Shown here in pieces: positions 1 through 9,945 of a DNA stretch of 64,000 nt. This stretch comes from Rhynchopus sp. YZ270_cl-10 (taxonomy: Eukaryota; Euglenozoa; Diplonemea; Diplonemida; Diplonemidae): assembly GCA_964035575.1 (NCBI GenBank), contig OZ037844.1, forward strand, positions 1,700,501-1,764,500, read 5' to 3'. Position numbers and translations under genes: made by a program. Under the pieces are notes generated by a model. The model did not search any database. It was not told where the DNA came from and saw only the letters and a program-made list of their open reading frames with translations. Within the stretch, counting starts at the first letter, position 1. Each line of letters starts with the position of its first letter.

Positions 1-656
1 ATAGGGTGAACGTTGTTCCTTTGCCTGTGGTGTTCTGGTGCAGACCATTTATTTCAGTGTACTTTGGGACTGAATAAAACCGGTCATGTACCAAAACGTA
101 CACTTGTCACGAACGGGCTGCTTTATTTCAAGTCAACTTTATATTGTGAGGTTTCTGTGCACAAATTTCTGTTCGGCTTTTTGGTTGCTTTTTTTAAAAT
201 GTCAACTCCAGTCATATTGACGTAGTAAGTTAAAGACGATCCACCAACAGAAGAACATGAGGATGTACGTGGGGTGTCATAGGTATTATCTCTTCCACTC
301 ACAGATGAGTCCCGGCCCCTTTCGTGGCAAAAAATATAACCAAAAAAAGAAGAAAAAAACTGCAAAAAAAGGGGGAGCAAAGGAAACAAAAAAAATTAAC
401 TTTGTGGGTGTGGGGTAAAAAAAGGAAGCAATTACAAAATAAACAAAAATACTACCCAAAGAACTAAAAGGGTGGCCACCCTCTCTCCCTCTTCCCAAAC
501 AAACAAACAAAAAAAAAACAATTAAAAAACGCAAAAAAAAATTACATAAATTACAAACAAAAAATTGGTTGCTGTGTTCTGTTTTTATGCCGCTGCCCTC
601 TCTCTCCTCTCTCCCCGCTGTACAACTACACACCAGTTATCCTTCACAACCAAAAA
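1..656. other. AT-rich flank without a convincing gene
   Basis: Poly-A-rich intergenic DNA upstream of the first WD40 gene. No open frame here has convincing composition or domain content. It is not visibly related to the flanks upstream of genes 2 and 4; only the last dozen or so bases before the ATG match them. Confidence 0.6.
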
Positions 657-1886
657 ATGAGGCCCATGTGTGCGATGCTACTGGGTGCCCTCTCACTCAG
701 CAGAGGTGCCACTGCACAGGATACGTTGACCATGACGTTGACGTTGACTGGCACTGCGACAGAGACACTGCCGCTCCCAGCTATGCCAACCGCCGTTCCC
801 ACAGCACAACCTACTTCAGTGCCAACAGCACAGCCCACAGCAATTCCTACATCAGTCCCAACAGCAACCCCGACAGCGCAGCCCACAGCTGTTCCACCAT
901 TCATGCCCACTGCAGTGCCGACAAGCGCCCCTTCTACGTGCACAGACAAGGACACGATTAAGACAACGTGCCCACGGAGCCTGCCTGACACATGCCGCTT
1001 CAAGGTGCAGCACCAAGAGAGGGTGCTCTCTGTTGCCTTCTCGAGCGACGGCACGCACTTTGCCACTGGCAGCGACGACGGTGTGCGTGTGTTTGAGATT
1101 GCAACAGGCGCGCAGACGCTGAAGCTTGCGTGTGCAGACTTTGCTGTGCACGACGTTGTGTTCTCGCCGGACGCACTGTCGGTTGCAGTTGCAGGTGCGG
1201 GTGGACGTGCTGTGGTGTGCGATGTGGCAACGGGAGCACTGCGGTACGTCCTGCACAACCTGGGGAGCAAAAGCACGCCGATACGCAAGGTAGCGTACTC
1301 GCGTGTGGGTGGCCTGCTTGCGGGTGGGGGTGGGAACGCGCCAAGCACACGTGTTGTGCGTGCAGACGACGGTGCCTTGGACCTTGTCATCCATGCGCAT
1401 GCGCGCAACGTGGCGTTTTCGCCTGACGGAAGTCTGCTGGCAACTGTGGTGGGGAGCGAGGTGGACGAGATTGTGCAGATATGGGACGTTGCGACAGGTG
1501 CGAAGGTGGGCACTGTTGTCTCTGAGGGTGCACGCGTGGTGTCTGTGGCGTTCCTGTCTGGCGGTGAGCTGCTGCGTGGGATGGACAGCGGTGCCGTCCT
1601 TATGACGCGTTGGGCAAGCGGGACTGTCGGTGTGGGTGTCGCGACAGTGTCAGCAGCAGTGTCGATGCCCTCTCACGTGCTGCACCACGCTACGCCCTCT
1701 GCAGACGGGCAGCTCTTTGCTGCTGCAGGCCCTGCTGAGGTCGTCGTGTGGACGGCAGCAGGCACTGTGCACACACGCCTTGCAGGCCTCGACTCAATTG
1801 TGGCTCAGGTGTCCTTCTCCCCCGACAGCAGCCTTCTTGCCACTGCCGGGCACGACGGGTCGCTCCTTGTGTGGTCTCTTGTGTGA
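657..1886 (+). CDS. Secreted Pro-Thr-linker WD40 propeller protein (paralog 1)
   Basis: A 409-residue protein. Residues 1-21 look like a signal peptide ending at ATAQ, so it should enter the secretory route and act outside the cell or in a vesicle. A short Thr-rich stretch follows, then a Pro-Thr linker (about 42-93) of PTAVPT/PTSVPT/PTAQPT units, a small Cys-containing segment, and seven WD40-like repeats (about 121-409) with recurrent VAFSPDG and WD/WT-x-ATG motifs. A seven-blade beta-propeller normally binds proteins; no partner can be named. Unlike paralogs 2 and 4 it has no CAP domain, and unlike paralog 3 no Cys-rich module, so it is the minimal form. The ATG was chosen because the same Met-Arg-Pro start with the same signal peptide opens paralogs 2 and 4. 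The long antisense frame over this gene is a composition artefact. Confidence 0.85.
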   Translation: MRPMCAMLLGALSLSRGATAQDTLTMTLTLTGTATETLPLPAMPTAVPTAQPTSVPTAQPTAIPTSVPTATPTAQPTAVPPFMPTAVPTSAPSTCTDKDTIKTTCPRSLPDTCRFKVQHQERVLSVAFSSDGTHFATGSDDGVRVFEIATGAQTLKLACADFAVHDVVFSPDALSVAVAGAGGRAVVCDVATGALRYVLHNLGSKSTPIRKVAYSRVGGLLAGGGGNAPSTRVVRADDGALDLVIHAHARNVAFSPDGSLLATVVGSEVDEIVQIWDVATGAKVGTVVSEGARVVSVAFLSGGELLRGMDSGAVLMTRWASGTVGVGVATVSAAVSMPSHVLHHATPSADGQLFAAAGPAEVVVWTAAGTVHTRLAGLDSIVAQVSFSPDSSLLATAGHDGSLLVWSLV

Positions 1887-2124
1887 TGCTGAGGCACAAG
1901 GTGCAACCGGCTAGGGTTAGTTTTGCACCGCAGCAGTACACCGTTTTGAGAGGACAGGTCATCAGTTTCTGTCGTGTAGACGGAATTTCTTCACTGTCAG
2001 GGAGGGATTTGTATTTCAACTCAGCTTTCTTTTCTCTAGTGTGTGATGCGCGACACGTTCATCTTTCAGTTTCTTTTGTTCTTTGTTTTAATAGTTGACT
2101 AGGCACGAGAGGCTTGGTATCATG
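1887..2124. repeat. 3' flank shared by the WD40 genes, left of the hAT-like insertion
   Basis: Sequence after the stop matches the flanks after genes 3 and 4 (15301-15535 and 18233-18430) with small indels. It ends in TATCATG at 2118-2124, the left target-site copy of the adjacent insertion. Just after the stop, GGTGCAA and TTGCACC form a 7-bp inverted pair, a possible 3'-end structure. Confidence 0.6.
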
Positions 2125-2143
2125 CAGGGTCCTAGCTCAGTAG

Positions 2144-2172
2144 AACGGAAAAGGTGGCCCACCTTTTCCGTT
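2144..2172. repeat. 29-bp perfect palindrome followed by T-runs
   Basis: Two 14-bp arms (2144-2157 and 2159-2172) around one central base, directly followed by long T tracts (about 2175-2228). It lies in the subterminal part of the hAT-like element. The other end (about 4014-4028) carries one arm only. It could be a transposase-binding or fold-back structure. It also resembles a hairpin plus T-run terminator, but nothing indicates transcription. Confidence 0.7.
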
Positions 2173-2940
2173 GTTTTTTTTTTTTTTTTTGGGATTTTTT
2201 TTTTTTTTTTTTTTTGGGTTTTTTTTTTGTATACAACAGACGAAGCGGTACGCGTACGGTTGTAAAGAAATAATACAGACCGAAATGTTTGGGCGTCTTC
2301 GGTTCGAATGATTGGAATTGTGTGTGTAGTTCAGACATAAATACTGGCTCTTCTATCTTGTTCTTTTATTCATTGTTTTCCTTTCATTGCCCTTTGCTTG
2401 TGCTCCCCGACTCCAATTCAACCAACACTTACAGAGGGGGGTCAAAAAGTTATTAGCGTTTTTCATTTAAAAAAAAAAAAAAAAAAAAAAGAAAGAAGGA
2501 AAAGAGATAATTGGCGTTATTGTTGTTATTGGGATTTACAGTCTCACATTGTCTTTTTCGTTCGTTGTTCTATTTAGACACGTTGGGCCTAATGCGCCTG
2601 CACTGTTCGATGCTAGTATGTAAGCACAGAGCACCTAGGGTCTGACTATTACGCGCAGTACCGTCGAGGGACGTACTGTTGCAACGAACTTCACACCATT
2701 TCTCCGACTGTTTAGGTAGCCGCTTACATACAGCTCACAGGCGTCGCATCTGGGCAGTTTTTCACGTGGCGTTCGCCCTCACTCTTTGTCTTCCGACTCA
2801 GCAGCCATGGCGCGGGTCGTTTTACGAATTTTGAGGGAATAAGCTACAGTTTTGTTGAATTGAATTGGAGAAGGGGATGCGTCCAATGAAAATCACGTCG
2901 TGTAGAAGAGTTCAAGAATGTAGGTTTTATTATTTATAGG

Positions 2941-3215
2941 GGGGTGGGGGATAAAACAATTATCCCCCGTTTTTTCTCCCCCATTTTATTTTATTTTATC
3001 CCCCACTACAGTTATCCCCCACTTCCCACACCGCGTTTTTGGTGTGGATTTTCCTTGGGGATGGGGATATTCAGGTGGGAAAAAAGAGAGATATTTTTTT
3101 TTATCCCCCACTACAACTATCCCCCATTTTTTGAGAAGAACAAACTGGCGATATTTTTTATTTTATCCGCCATTCTACAGTTATCCCCCACTACAATTAT
3201 CCCTCCCCCCCCTTT
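2941..3215. repeat. Degenerate TATCCCCCA-rich repeat
   Basis: Many irregular copies of TATCCCCCA/TTATCCCCCACTAC spaced by AT-rich filler, inside the hAT-like element. Frames through it encode only low-complexity sequence and are not counted as genes. Confidence 0.6.
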
Positions 3216-3526
3216 ACACGGTGCAAAAAACCGGTTGGCCAAGGAGGTCCTCAGTGTCGTCAGCCAGTCCCCTTTGCTGTTAAAAACAGCGACTTGGCGT
3301 GGTCAATTTTTCCGCGCGAACAGGGATTACGCTCCACGTGTGGAACGTATGGAAATCCATACGTGAATTGTTTTTGAAAAGGTGGAATCCATACGTGTCC
3401 ATACGTAGGTAATTTGGGTTTTGGATTGGGCTGGGGTGGGGTAGGTGAGGAGTGGGGCTCCGCCCCCACCTCTCACCTACCCCCTACAGAATTCTATTTG
3501 TAGGAGACAATTTTCTATTTTACCGG

Positions 3527-3668
3527 AAAAGGAGCATGCAGCATGGCGAAAGAAAAAAGTAGCGTACCGTGCGCCTGCGGCGCTAGATTGCAATACACCC
3601 TTCCCATGACATAATAGGCAATTTTAAGCGCAATTTTTAGAAATGTTGCGTACCGTGGCTTCGCCAGA
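3527..3668 (+). repeat. Dispersed repeat, first arm of an inverted pair with 8028-8200
   Basis: About 140 bp that reappears in reverse orientation near 8028-8200. Shared landmarks are GCATGCAGCATGGCGAAAG, the hairpin GCGCCTGCGGCGC, CCCATGACATA and GCGTACCGTGGCTTCGCCAG. The last block occurs again at about 3765-3785. It lies inside the hAT-like element, so this repeat was already mobile or was carried by it. Confidence 0.6.
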
Positions 3669-4427
3669 AACTTTCGTTTTAGCAAAATATGGAAGTAAAG
3701 TTTACGGAACTGGACCATAATTACCAACGAAAGTGCCATTTTATGTCAAGATTTTTTAAAAATGTTGCGTACCGTGGCTTCGCCAGGAACATTTGGATGC
3801 CATGACTGATGATTTCTCCAGTTCTTCGAACTTTCACAACCCTTCTCAACCAACTTTGCCAGGGAGAGCGCGCGCGAAGCGCGCGCGAAGCGCGCGCGGT
3901 TTTTAATTGTTTTTTGCTTAGAATTGTACGTGTTGAAAATCCATACGTACTTTTTTTATTTTTGGGGGAGCTGCGTAATCCCTGCGCGCGAAGCGCAGAA
4001 AAATTTTTTTTGAGCCACCTTTTCCGTTTCTTTTTTTTTTCTTCTGAGCTAGAACCCTGTATCATGTTATAAACATTTCTTTGTTTTTGCACATTGCTCT
4101 CATTGTGACATGACATTGTTTTCACTATGATGGATCTTTGAAGTTTGCGGAAGATCTTTCCAGAAATTGTGAATTTGTTGGGGATTTTCACACATCTGGA
4201 CGATCATGTTATTTGTGTGGGTTTTTCTTATTCCACACACATCTTTTGAGGGGAGAAGAAAACGATCTCTTCCACAAGCTCTGATCCTTTTTGATATTAT
4301 CACTGAATAGCATTTTTCAACGCGTTTTGTGAACTCGGAACAGATTTATTTCTGTGAAAGTGTCGGGATGTGTGAGCTCGCAAATGGCACATCCTGTATC
4401 ACACAATAGACCTGTTGCGAGACACAG

Positions 4428-4480
4428 CCAACACTGACTCCTCAACTGGTAAAAGAGCCTGTCGAGAGGGTCAGTGTTGG
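4428..4480 (+). ncRNA. Conserved 11-bp-stem hairpin in the flank module
   Basis: CCAACACTGAC (4428-4438) pairs perfectly with GTCAGTGTTGG (4470-4480) around a 31-nt loop. The same hairpin stands at 9203-9255 and 15895-15947 and is missing from the truncated module after gene 4. It could be a 5'-UTR structure, a small RNA or an insulator. No Sm site or box motif was recognised. Confidence 0.35.
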
Positions 4481-4655
4481 TGCTTTCGTTTCTTCTTCCG
4501 TTGCGATGTGCGTCCGTATGGTGTCAGGCGGTCTACCTGGCCTGAAATACACATAGCTTTTTAGAAGCTGACCAGCACGGCGAGTGTGGTGCGAAACACA
4601 TTCATTTTTATTGATGTTCTTTTATTATCCAGTGCCTGCGTCCCGCCGTTGAACG

Positions 4656-4732
4656 GTGAGTCGTTTGCACTTTCAACTTTTCTTTATTGTTTCCCTCTCC
4701 CCCCGTTAAAACCGTTTCAACGTTCTTTGCAG
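4656..4732 (+). other. Probable 5'-UTR intron of gene 2
   Basis: GAACG|GTGAGT donor and a pyrimidine-rich tract ending TTCTTTGCAG|AAAAC. The same donor and acceptor are kept in the modules near 9431-9507 and 16123-16199. The 77-nt length fits the other introns of the window. No transcript data are available. Confidence 0.45.
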
Positions 4733-4871
4733 AAAACCCCGTTTGCAAAAGAAGAAGCTCAAATCCCTAAATCAACAAAATGAAATACCCCCCCCATTCG
4801 TCGTTTGTTGTGTGTTGATCGCATACGTCCAACCAATGATTTCCACAACAGTTTTCCTTAATCACCAAAAA

Positions 4872-6740
4872 ATGAGGCCAATGTGTGCGATGCTACTGGG
4901 TGCCTTCTCACTCAGCAGAGGTGCCACTGCGCAGTGTACCTCAACGCATCCGTGGTGCGATCCTTTCATGCCTGTTCTGGCACCCAGCGACGTGATAGAC
5001 CCTTGTCACGTGCTAGCCCTATCGTGCCAGGTTCGTCCGCTGGACTGGCAAGTGGAACGTATACTGGAGCAGCACAACCTGTACAGGGAAAAGCACGGAG
5101 CATGCCCCATGAAGTACAGCACAGCCATTGAACACTACGTTATGACCAGCGCCGGCTTCCAGGGCACCTGCAACACCGGCAGCCTCACGTATAACAACGG
5201 TAATGCCTATGGCGAGAACATTGCCATGGTGGCTACTTCCGATCCTACAAGGATTGCCAAATGGGATGCGGCCGAGGCTGTGAAGAACTGGTACTGTTTT
5301 GAGGAGAACTGCTACAGTTACGATGGTGCATTCTCGTCACAGATCCTGCGCTTCTCTCAGGTGGTGTGGAAGGATTCAGTCGAGGTCGGGTGTGGTCTGT
5401 GCTCTATCGACGGTACCCGCATGTACATCATGTGCAATTATCAAGTGAAAGGGAACCACGTTTCGGAGTTCGGGAGCCAGATCGGAGCACCAGGGTCAAC
5501 AGCGACAGGGTGTGCAGTGACTACATCTGTGCCAACCTCCGTTCCCACTTCAGCCCCAACAGCAATCCCGACAGCGCAGCCCACAGCAGTACCCACAACT
5601 GTTCCGACATCCATGCCCACTGCAGTGCCCACAGCTGTGCCAACCTCCGTTCCCACAGCACAACCTACTTCAATGCCAACAGCACAGCCCACAGCAATTC
5701 CTACATCAGTCCCAACAGCAACCCCGACAGCGCAGCCCACAGCTGTTCCACCATTCATGCCCACTGCAGTGCCGACAAGCGCCCCTTCTACGTGCACAGA
5801 CAAGGACACGATTAAGACAACGTGCCCACGGAGCCTGCCTGACACATGCCGCTTCAAGGTGCAGCACCAAGAGAGGGTGCTCTCTGTTGCCTTCTCGAGC
5901 GACGGCACGCACTTTGCCACTGGCAGCGACGACGGTGTGCGTGTGTTTGAGATTGCAACAGGCATGCAGACGCTGAAGCTTGCGTGTGCAGACTTTGCTG
6001 TGCACGACGTTGTGTTCTCGCCGGACGCACTGTCGGTTGCAGTTGCAGGTGCGGGTGGACGTGCTGTGGTGTGCGATGTGGCAACGGGAGCACTGCGGTA
6101 CGTCCTGCACAACCTGGGGAGCAGAAGCACGCCGATACGCAAGGTCGCGTATTCGCGTGTGGGTGGCCTGCTTGCGGGTGGGGGTGGGAACGCGCCAAGC
6201 ACACGTGTTGTGCGTGCAGACGACGGTGCCTTGGACCTTGTCATCCATGCGCATGCGCGCAACGTGGCGTTTTCGCCTGACGGAAGTCTGCTGGCAACTG
6301 TGGTGGGGAGTGAGGTGGACGAGATTGTGCAGATATGGGACGTTGCGACGGGTGCGAAGGTGGGCACTGTTGTCTCTGAGGGTGCGCGTGTGGTGTCTGT
6401 GGCGTTCCTGTCTGGCGGTGAGCTGCTGCGTGGGATGGACAGCGGTGCCGTCCTTATGACGCGTTGGGCAAGCGGGACTGTCGGTGTGGGTGTCGCGACA
6501 GTGTCAGCAGCAGTGTCGATGCCCTCTCACGTGCTGCACCACGCTACGCCCTCTGCAGACGGGCAGCTCTTTGCTGCTGCAGGCCCTGCTGAGGTCGTCG
6601 TGTGGACGGCAGCAGGCACTGTGCACACACGCCTTGCAGGCCTCGACTCAATTGTGGCTCAGGTGTCCTTCTCCCCCGACAGCAGCCTTCTTGCCACTGC
6701 CGGGCACGACGGGTCGCTCCTTGTGTGGTCTCTTGTGTGA
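4872..6740 (+). CDS. Secreted CAP/SCP-domain protein with WD40 propeller (paralog 2)
   Basis: A 622-residue protein with the same signal peptide as paralog 1, a CAP (CRISP/antigen 5/PR-1) domain at about 56-200, a Pro-Thr linker (about 218-306), and the shared seven-blade WD40 cassette. CAP landmarks are EQHNLYR (His68), GENIAM (114-119), FSQVVWKDS (161-169) and the paired Cys of CGLC and YIMCNY. In classical CAP proteins the FSQVVW block starts with His; here Arg takes that place, so the usual metal-binding cavity is probably incomplete. CAP proteins are extracellular and often bind lipids or act in defence or host contact; no substrate can be assigned. The in-frame extension upstream of Met4872 lacks the conserved start context and was excluded. 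The WD40 part matches paralog 3 almost base for base. Confidence 0.85.
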   Translation: MRPMCAMLLGAFSLSRGATAQCTSTHPWCDPFMPVLAPSDVIDPCHVLALSCQVRPLDWQVERILEQHNLYREKHGACPMKYSTAIEHYVMTSAGFQGTCNTGSLTYNNGNAYGENIAMVATSDPTRIAKWDAAEAVKNWYCFEENCYSYDGAFSSQILRFSQVVWKDSVEVGCGLCSIDGTRMYIMCNYQVKGNHVSEFGSQIGAPGSTATGCAVTTSVPTSVPTSAPTAIPTAQPTAVPTTVPTSMPTAVPTAVPTSVPTAQPTSMPTAQPTAIPTSVPTATPTAQPTAVPPFMPTAVPTSAPSTCTDKDTIKTTCPRSLPDTCRFKVQHQERVLSVAFSSDGTHFATGSDDGVRVFEIATGMQTLKLACADFAVHDVVFSPDALSVAVAGAGGRAVVCDVATGALRYVLHNLGSRSTPIRKVAYSRVGGLLAGGGGNAPSTRVVRADDGALDLVIHAHARNVAFSPDGSLLATVVGSEVDEIVQIWDVATGAKVGTVVSEGARVVSVAFLSGGELLRGMDSGAVLMTRWASGTVGVGVATVSAAVSMPSHVLHHATPSADGQLFAAAGPAEVVVWTAAGTVHTRLAGLDSIVAQVSFSPDSSLLATAGHDGSLLVWSLV

Positions 6741-8027
6741 CGATGCGTTCTGTCGTGCATAAGGCAAGAAACATCCTGCATCCTTTATTTTGTGTGAGGA
6801 ATGTGGGAAGATATACTTTTGGTGAGTTTTCTTTTTCTTTTCTCTTCAGAGTCAGCAGTGTTTCCGCGCTCCTTCATTGGGTACGATTTTTGATGAAGAA
6901 TCGTGATTTTGTACATAAAAGGTAAATACGTCCCGAGCCCGGCGCGCTACGCGCGCCGGAAGTTAACGCAAGTTCAGGGCCTCCGGCGGAGAAACTAGAG
7001 TTCTGGCCCAAAACACGCGTCCCAGCGCAGTCCCTGAGATCAAGCATGTCCTTAAATCCAAAACAAACTTACAAGAGGCCGCCCCGTACCCCCTCCAGGC
7101 AAATAAAAAGTAAAAGAATGCCCTTCCTCAGTCCGGAAGTATCGCCTCAACCGGTCACCTGCCGTAAAAGAGAGAGAGGTTACAGTAAATCCGGGAAAAA
7201 TCAGGATTTTTCTGATTTTTAAATCTCAAAATTTTCTTATAGAAAAAAAATTTTTCGCGCTGCGCGCGAAAATTTTTCACGCACAACAGGAGAAGATATT
7301 TTTTTGTTGTTGTAGGCCCGCAGTGCGGGGCGGTCACATTTTTCTCCCCACCACAGTGCCTTATCCAAGAATCAGATTTCAAGATTTTTGGGGTCAGTTT
7401 GTGTTTCCCCCAAGATGTTTTTAAGTTCTGACCAGCGAAGACATTGGAAACATAGGGAACTGTATTGTATTTTCCTTTTGCGGAGCAAAAGGAATAACAC
7501 AAAATGGCGCCGCAGGCGAAAAAATAATAGGGTACGGTGTAAAATGTAGCTTTTTACACTACAGAGTCAGTCAACAAACCCTTTTTTGCGGAGCAAAAAA
7601 GTAATAAATAATGGCGCCGCAGGCAAAAAAAATTAGGGGACAGCCTGGGATTTCACGGTGCGGTCAGTAACTCAGTTCCCCAGGGTACTCCCGTGGTTCA
7701 ACCACTGTTCTACCAGGAAATTATTCCGACCTCCCTAAAAAAGACACTGCCCCATATCCATATGAAAATTTTTTCACCGGCAAAAATAAAATTTTCTTAT
7801 AAAATTTTCTTATAGAAAATCCTGAATCCTAAATCCGATTTAGAGGACAGCATGCCTGAGATTTCCAAAAAATAAAATAAAAAAGCGCGGTCGAGCCCGA
7901 CCCGGAATGAGAGAATTCCTCGGGTATCCAACTGAGGAGTTCAACTTGATTGATATTTGCACCAGACACACGAATTCTCAGTAACCTCAGTACGTGTACA
8001 AAAAGAAACGGTGGTCATAGCATCAAG
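6741..8027. other. Intergenic DNA rich in tiny hairpins
   Basis: No gene is supported. The stretch holds many short stems with three-base loops: CTTTTGC-GGA-GCAAAAG near 7479, a second T-rich one near 7575, and CCGGCGCG/CGCGCCGG near 6939. ATGGCGCCGCAGGC occurs twice (about 7504 and 7611). Long A/T runs alternate with GC-rich stems, as in the interior of the hAT-like element. Confidence 0.55.
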
Positions 8028-8200
8028 GCTCCTGGCGAAGCCACGGTACGCAACATTTCAAAAAATTGCGCTGAAAATTGCACATTTTTACAGCCAAACT
8101 ATGTCATGGGAAGGTGGGTTGCAAACTTGCGCCGCAGGCGCACGGTACGCGACTTTTTTCCTTTCGCCATGCTGCATGTTTCCTTTTCGTTCGGCGTTTG
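8028..8200 (-). repeat. Dispersed repeat, second arm of an inverted pair with 3527-3668
   Basis: Reverse-complement relative of 3527-3668. It contains CTGGCGAAGCCACGGTACGC, TATGTCATGGGAAGG, the stem TGCGCC-GCA-GGCGCA and TTTCGCCATGCTGCATG in the expected reverse order. Divergence is moderate, with indels. No coding capacity. Confidence 0.6.
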
Positions 8201-8819
8201 ATCAATTGAGTCGCGTTCTGGCTGTGACGGGGTCACTTTGTTCATGAGGCCAGTTCTGGTCACTCTCAGAGGCTTATGTGGGGGATTTTTTTTTTTTCCG
8301 GGAATTTTTTTTATTTTTATTTTTTTCCAATGAAGAATTCTTCACTGGAAAATTTTTTTTTTTCGGGATTTTTTTTTTTTTTTCGAAGAATTCTTCATCG
8401 GATTCTTCAGCGCGGAAAGTCTGAGAGTCAGACCAGCTTACATCCAGGGACACCCTTCTTCAGCCAGGTGGAGAATGCTGCCCCAGCCCCCACCCCCTCT
8501 ACACTGTCCGCGTAGATCCCCCCATTCGTAAGGAGTCATCTGATGCCGCAAGGCAAATCGCCCCCACAGCGATGGTATTGGATGGCACGTGCGCGTTTAC
8601 GAAGCGATATTGCCCTTAGGGTCCCCCGCTATGCTCCCCACGGTACCACGTACAAAGGTATAGTAGGCCTTTCGAAAAGGCTGGGGTATAAAGAGGTCAC
8701 GCGAGTGGAACTGCTGATGTTCTCTTACGGTGCACACCACTCACGTCTCGCCCTTTGCATGAGCTCGACTGAGATGCGTTTTAGCACGTTTCAACGACTC
8801 TTTTTCTGTCGGCACGTTT
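8201..8819. other. Intergenic DNA, nothing recognised
   Basis: T-rich tracts with GAAGAATTCTTC fold-back motifs (about 8333-8400), then GC-balanced sequence without a convincing frame. From about 8790 the sequence resembles the 3' flanks of the WD40 genes (TTTCAGTTTCTTTTGTTC), marking the edge of the next duplicated flank. Confidence 0.45.
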
Positions 8820-9600
8820 ATGTTTCAGTTTCTTTTGTTCTTTTCTTTTGTTTTTTGTACATCGGTCTCATCATTACGTGACATTGTTTTCACTATGATG
8901 GATCTTTGAAGTTTGCGGAAGATCTTTCCAGAAATTGTGAATTTGTTGGGGATTTTCACACATCTGGACGATCATGTTATTTGTGTGGGGTTTTCTTACA
9001 CACACATTTTCTGTGAAGAGACAAAAAGATCTCTTCCACAAACTATGATCATATATGATTTTTATTGAATAGCATTTTTCCACGCGTTTTGTGTATTTTG
9101 TGAACTCGGAACAGGTTTATTTCTGTGAAAGTGTCGGGATGTGTCAGCTAACTCGCAAATGGCACATCCCGTATCACACAATAGACCTGTTGCGAGACAC
9201 AGCCAACACTGACTCCTCAACTGGTAAAAGAGCCTGTCGAGAGGGTCAGTGTTGGTGCTTTCGTTTCTTCTTCCGTTGCGATGTGCGTCCGTATGGTGTC
9301 AGGCGGTCTACCTGGCCTGAAATACACATAGCTTTTTAGAAGCTGACCAACACGGCGAGTGTGGTGCGAAACACATTCATTTTTATTGATGTTCTTTTAT
9401 TATCCAGTGCCTGCGTCCCGCCGTTGAACGGTGAGTCGTTTGCACTTTCAACTTTTCTTTATTGTTTCCCTCTCCCCCCGTTAAAACCGTTTCAACGTTC
9501 TTTGCAGAAAACCCCGTTTGCAAAAGAAGAAGCTCAAATCCCTAAATCAACAAAATGAAATACCCCCCCATTCGTCGTTTGTTGTTTGTTGATCGCACAT
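8820..9600 (+). promoter_or_regulatory. Orphan copy of the CAP-WD40 5'-flank module
   Basis: Matches 4067-4790 closely, including the 11-bp-stem hairpin (9203-9255) and the UTR-intron signals. Where genes 2 and 4 would begin their coding region, this copy runs into unrelated palindromic DNA at about 9605. No CAP or WD40 sequence follows, so the gene it once served was lost or displaced. Confidence 0.6.
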
Positions 9601-9629
9601 GTCAACGAAAATTTATTACCGTAATCGTA

Positions 9630-9945
9630 AGAATTCTGGGGCGTAAAATTTTTAGGACGTAAATATTCTGGGACGTAACAAAACCGGGACATTTTGGACT
9701 TTTTTAAACTTGGGACATTTTTACGTCCCAGAATATTTACGTCCCAGAATTGTCTGTGTGACCTTCCCCCCTCACCCATGCACTTCGGTGCAAACCCAAA
9801 CATGTCCAACAAACAAACAAAATATACATACTTGGGCCGGCTATGATCCCTCCACCAACCAGCCGCACCCAACCACCCACACCCCCAAAAATTGACAAGT
9901 ACCTGGAAAACCGCCCGAACAATTCTGGGACGTAACAAAACTGGG
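9630..9945. repeat. Palindromic GGGACGTAA repeat cluster
   Basis: GGACGTAAATATTCTGGGAC (from about 9655) is mirrored by its reverse complement near 9724-9745. TTCTGGGACGTAACAAAAC recurs at about 9668 and 9924. The arrangement suggests a small fold-back element, but no clean target duplication was found. Confidence 0.5.

Larger units (their letters stand above)
2125..4059. mobile_element. Non-autonomous hAT-like DNA transposon
   Basis: A 1,935-bp insertion. Its ends are terminal inverted repeats starting CAGGGTCCTAGCTCAG on the left; the right end, read in reverse complement, starts CAGGGTTCTAGCTCAG. TATCATG flanks both sides (2118-2124 and 4060-4066). The uninterrupted site is present once at 15529-15535 in the duplicated flank after gene 3. 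CAGGG termini are typical of hAT elements, although those usually make 8-bp duplications and only 7 bp match here. No transposase is visible inside. The interior holds poly-T and poly-A tracts, ATCCCCC-rich satellite-like DNA and small hairpins, so it is a cut-down element mobilised in trans, or a composite. Confidence 0.8.
4067..4790 (+). promoter_or_regulatory. Duplicated 5'-flank module upstream of gene 2
   Basis: About 720 bp repeated upstream of gene 4 (15536-16260), as an orphan at 8880-9600, and truncated at 18440-18900. Conservation of non-coding DNA next to the secreted-protein genes suggests it carries promoter and 5'-UTR. It includes a conserved long-stem hairpin and a likely 5'-UTR intron. 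Conservation may simply reflect recent duplication. Confidence 0.55.

Noticed and set aside
644-1513. Antisense frame of 264-316 codons over each WD40 gene
   Set aside because: It mirrors the Pro-Thr linker as VGTAVGTEVG and the WD40 codons; its presence in every paralog follows from near-identical sense sequence.
2826-2870. Resemblance of AAGCTACAGTTTTGT to the diplonemid spliced leader as I remember it
   Set aside because: Only about a dozen bases agree; the leader start, the GT donor after the exon and an Sm site are not evident, and it lies inside a transposon.
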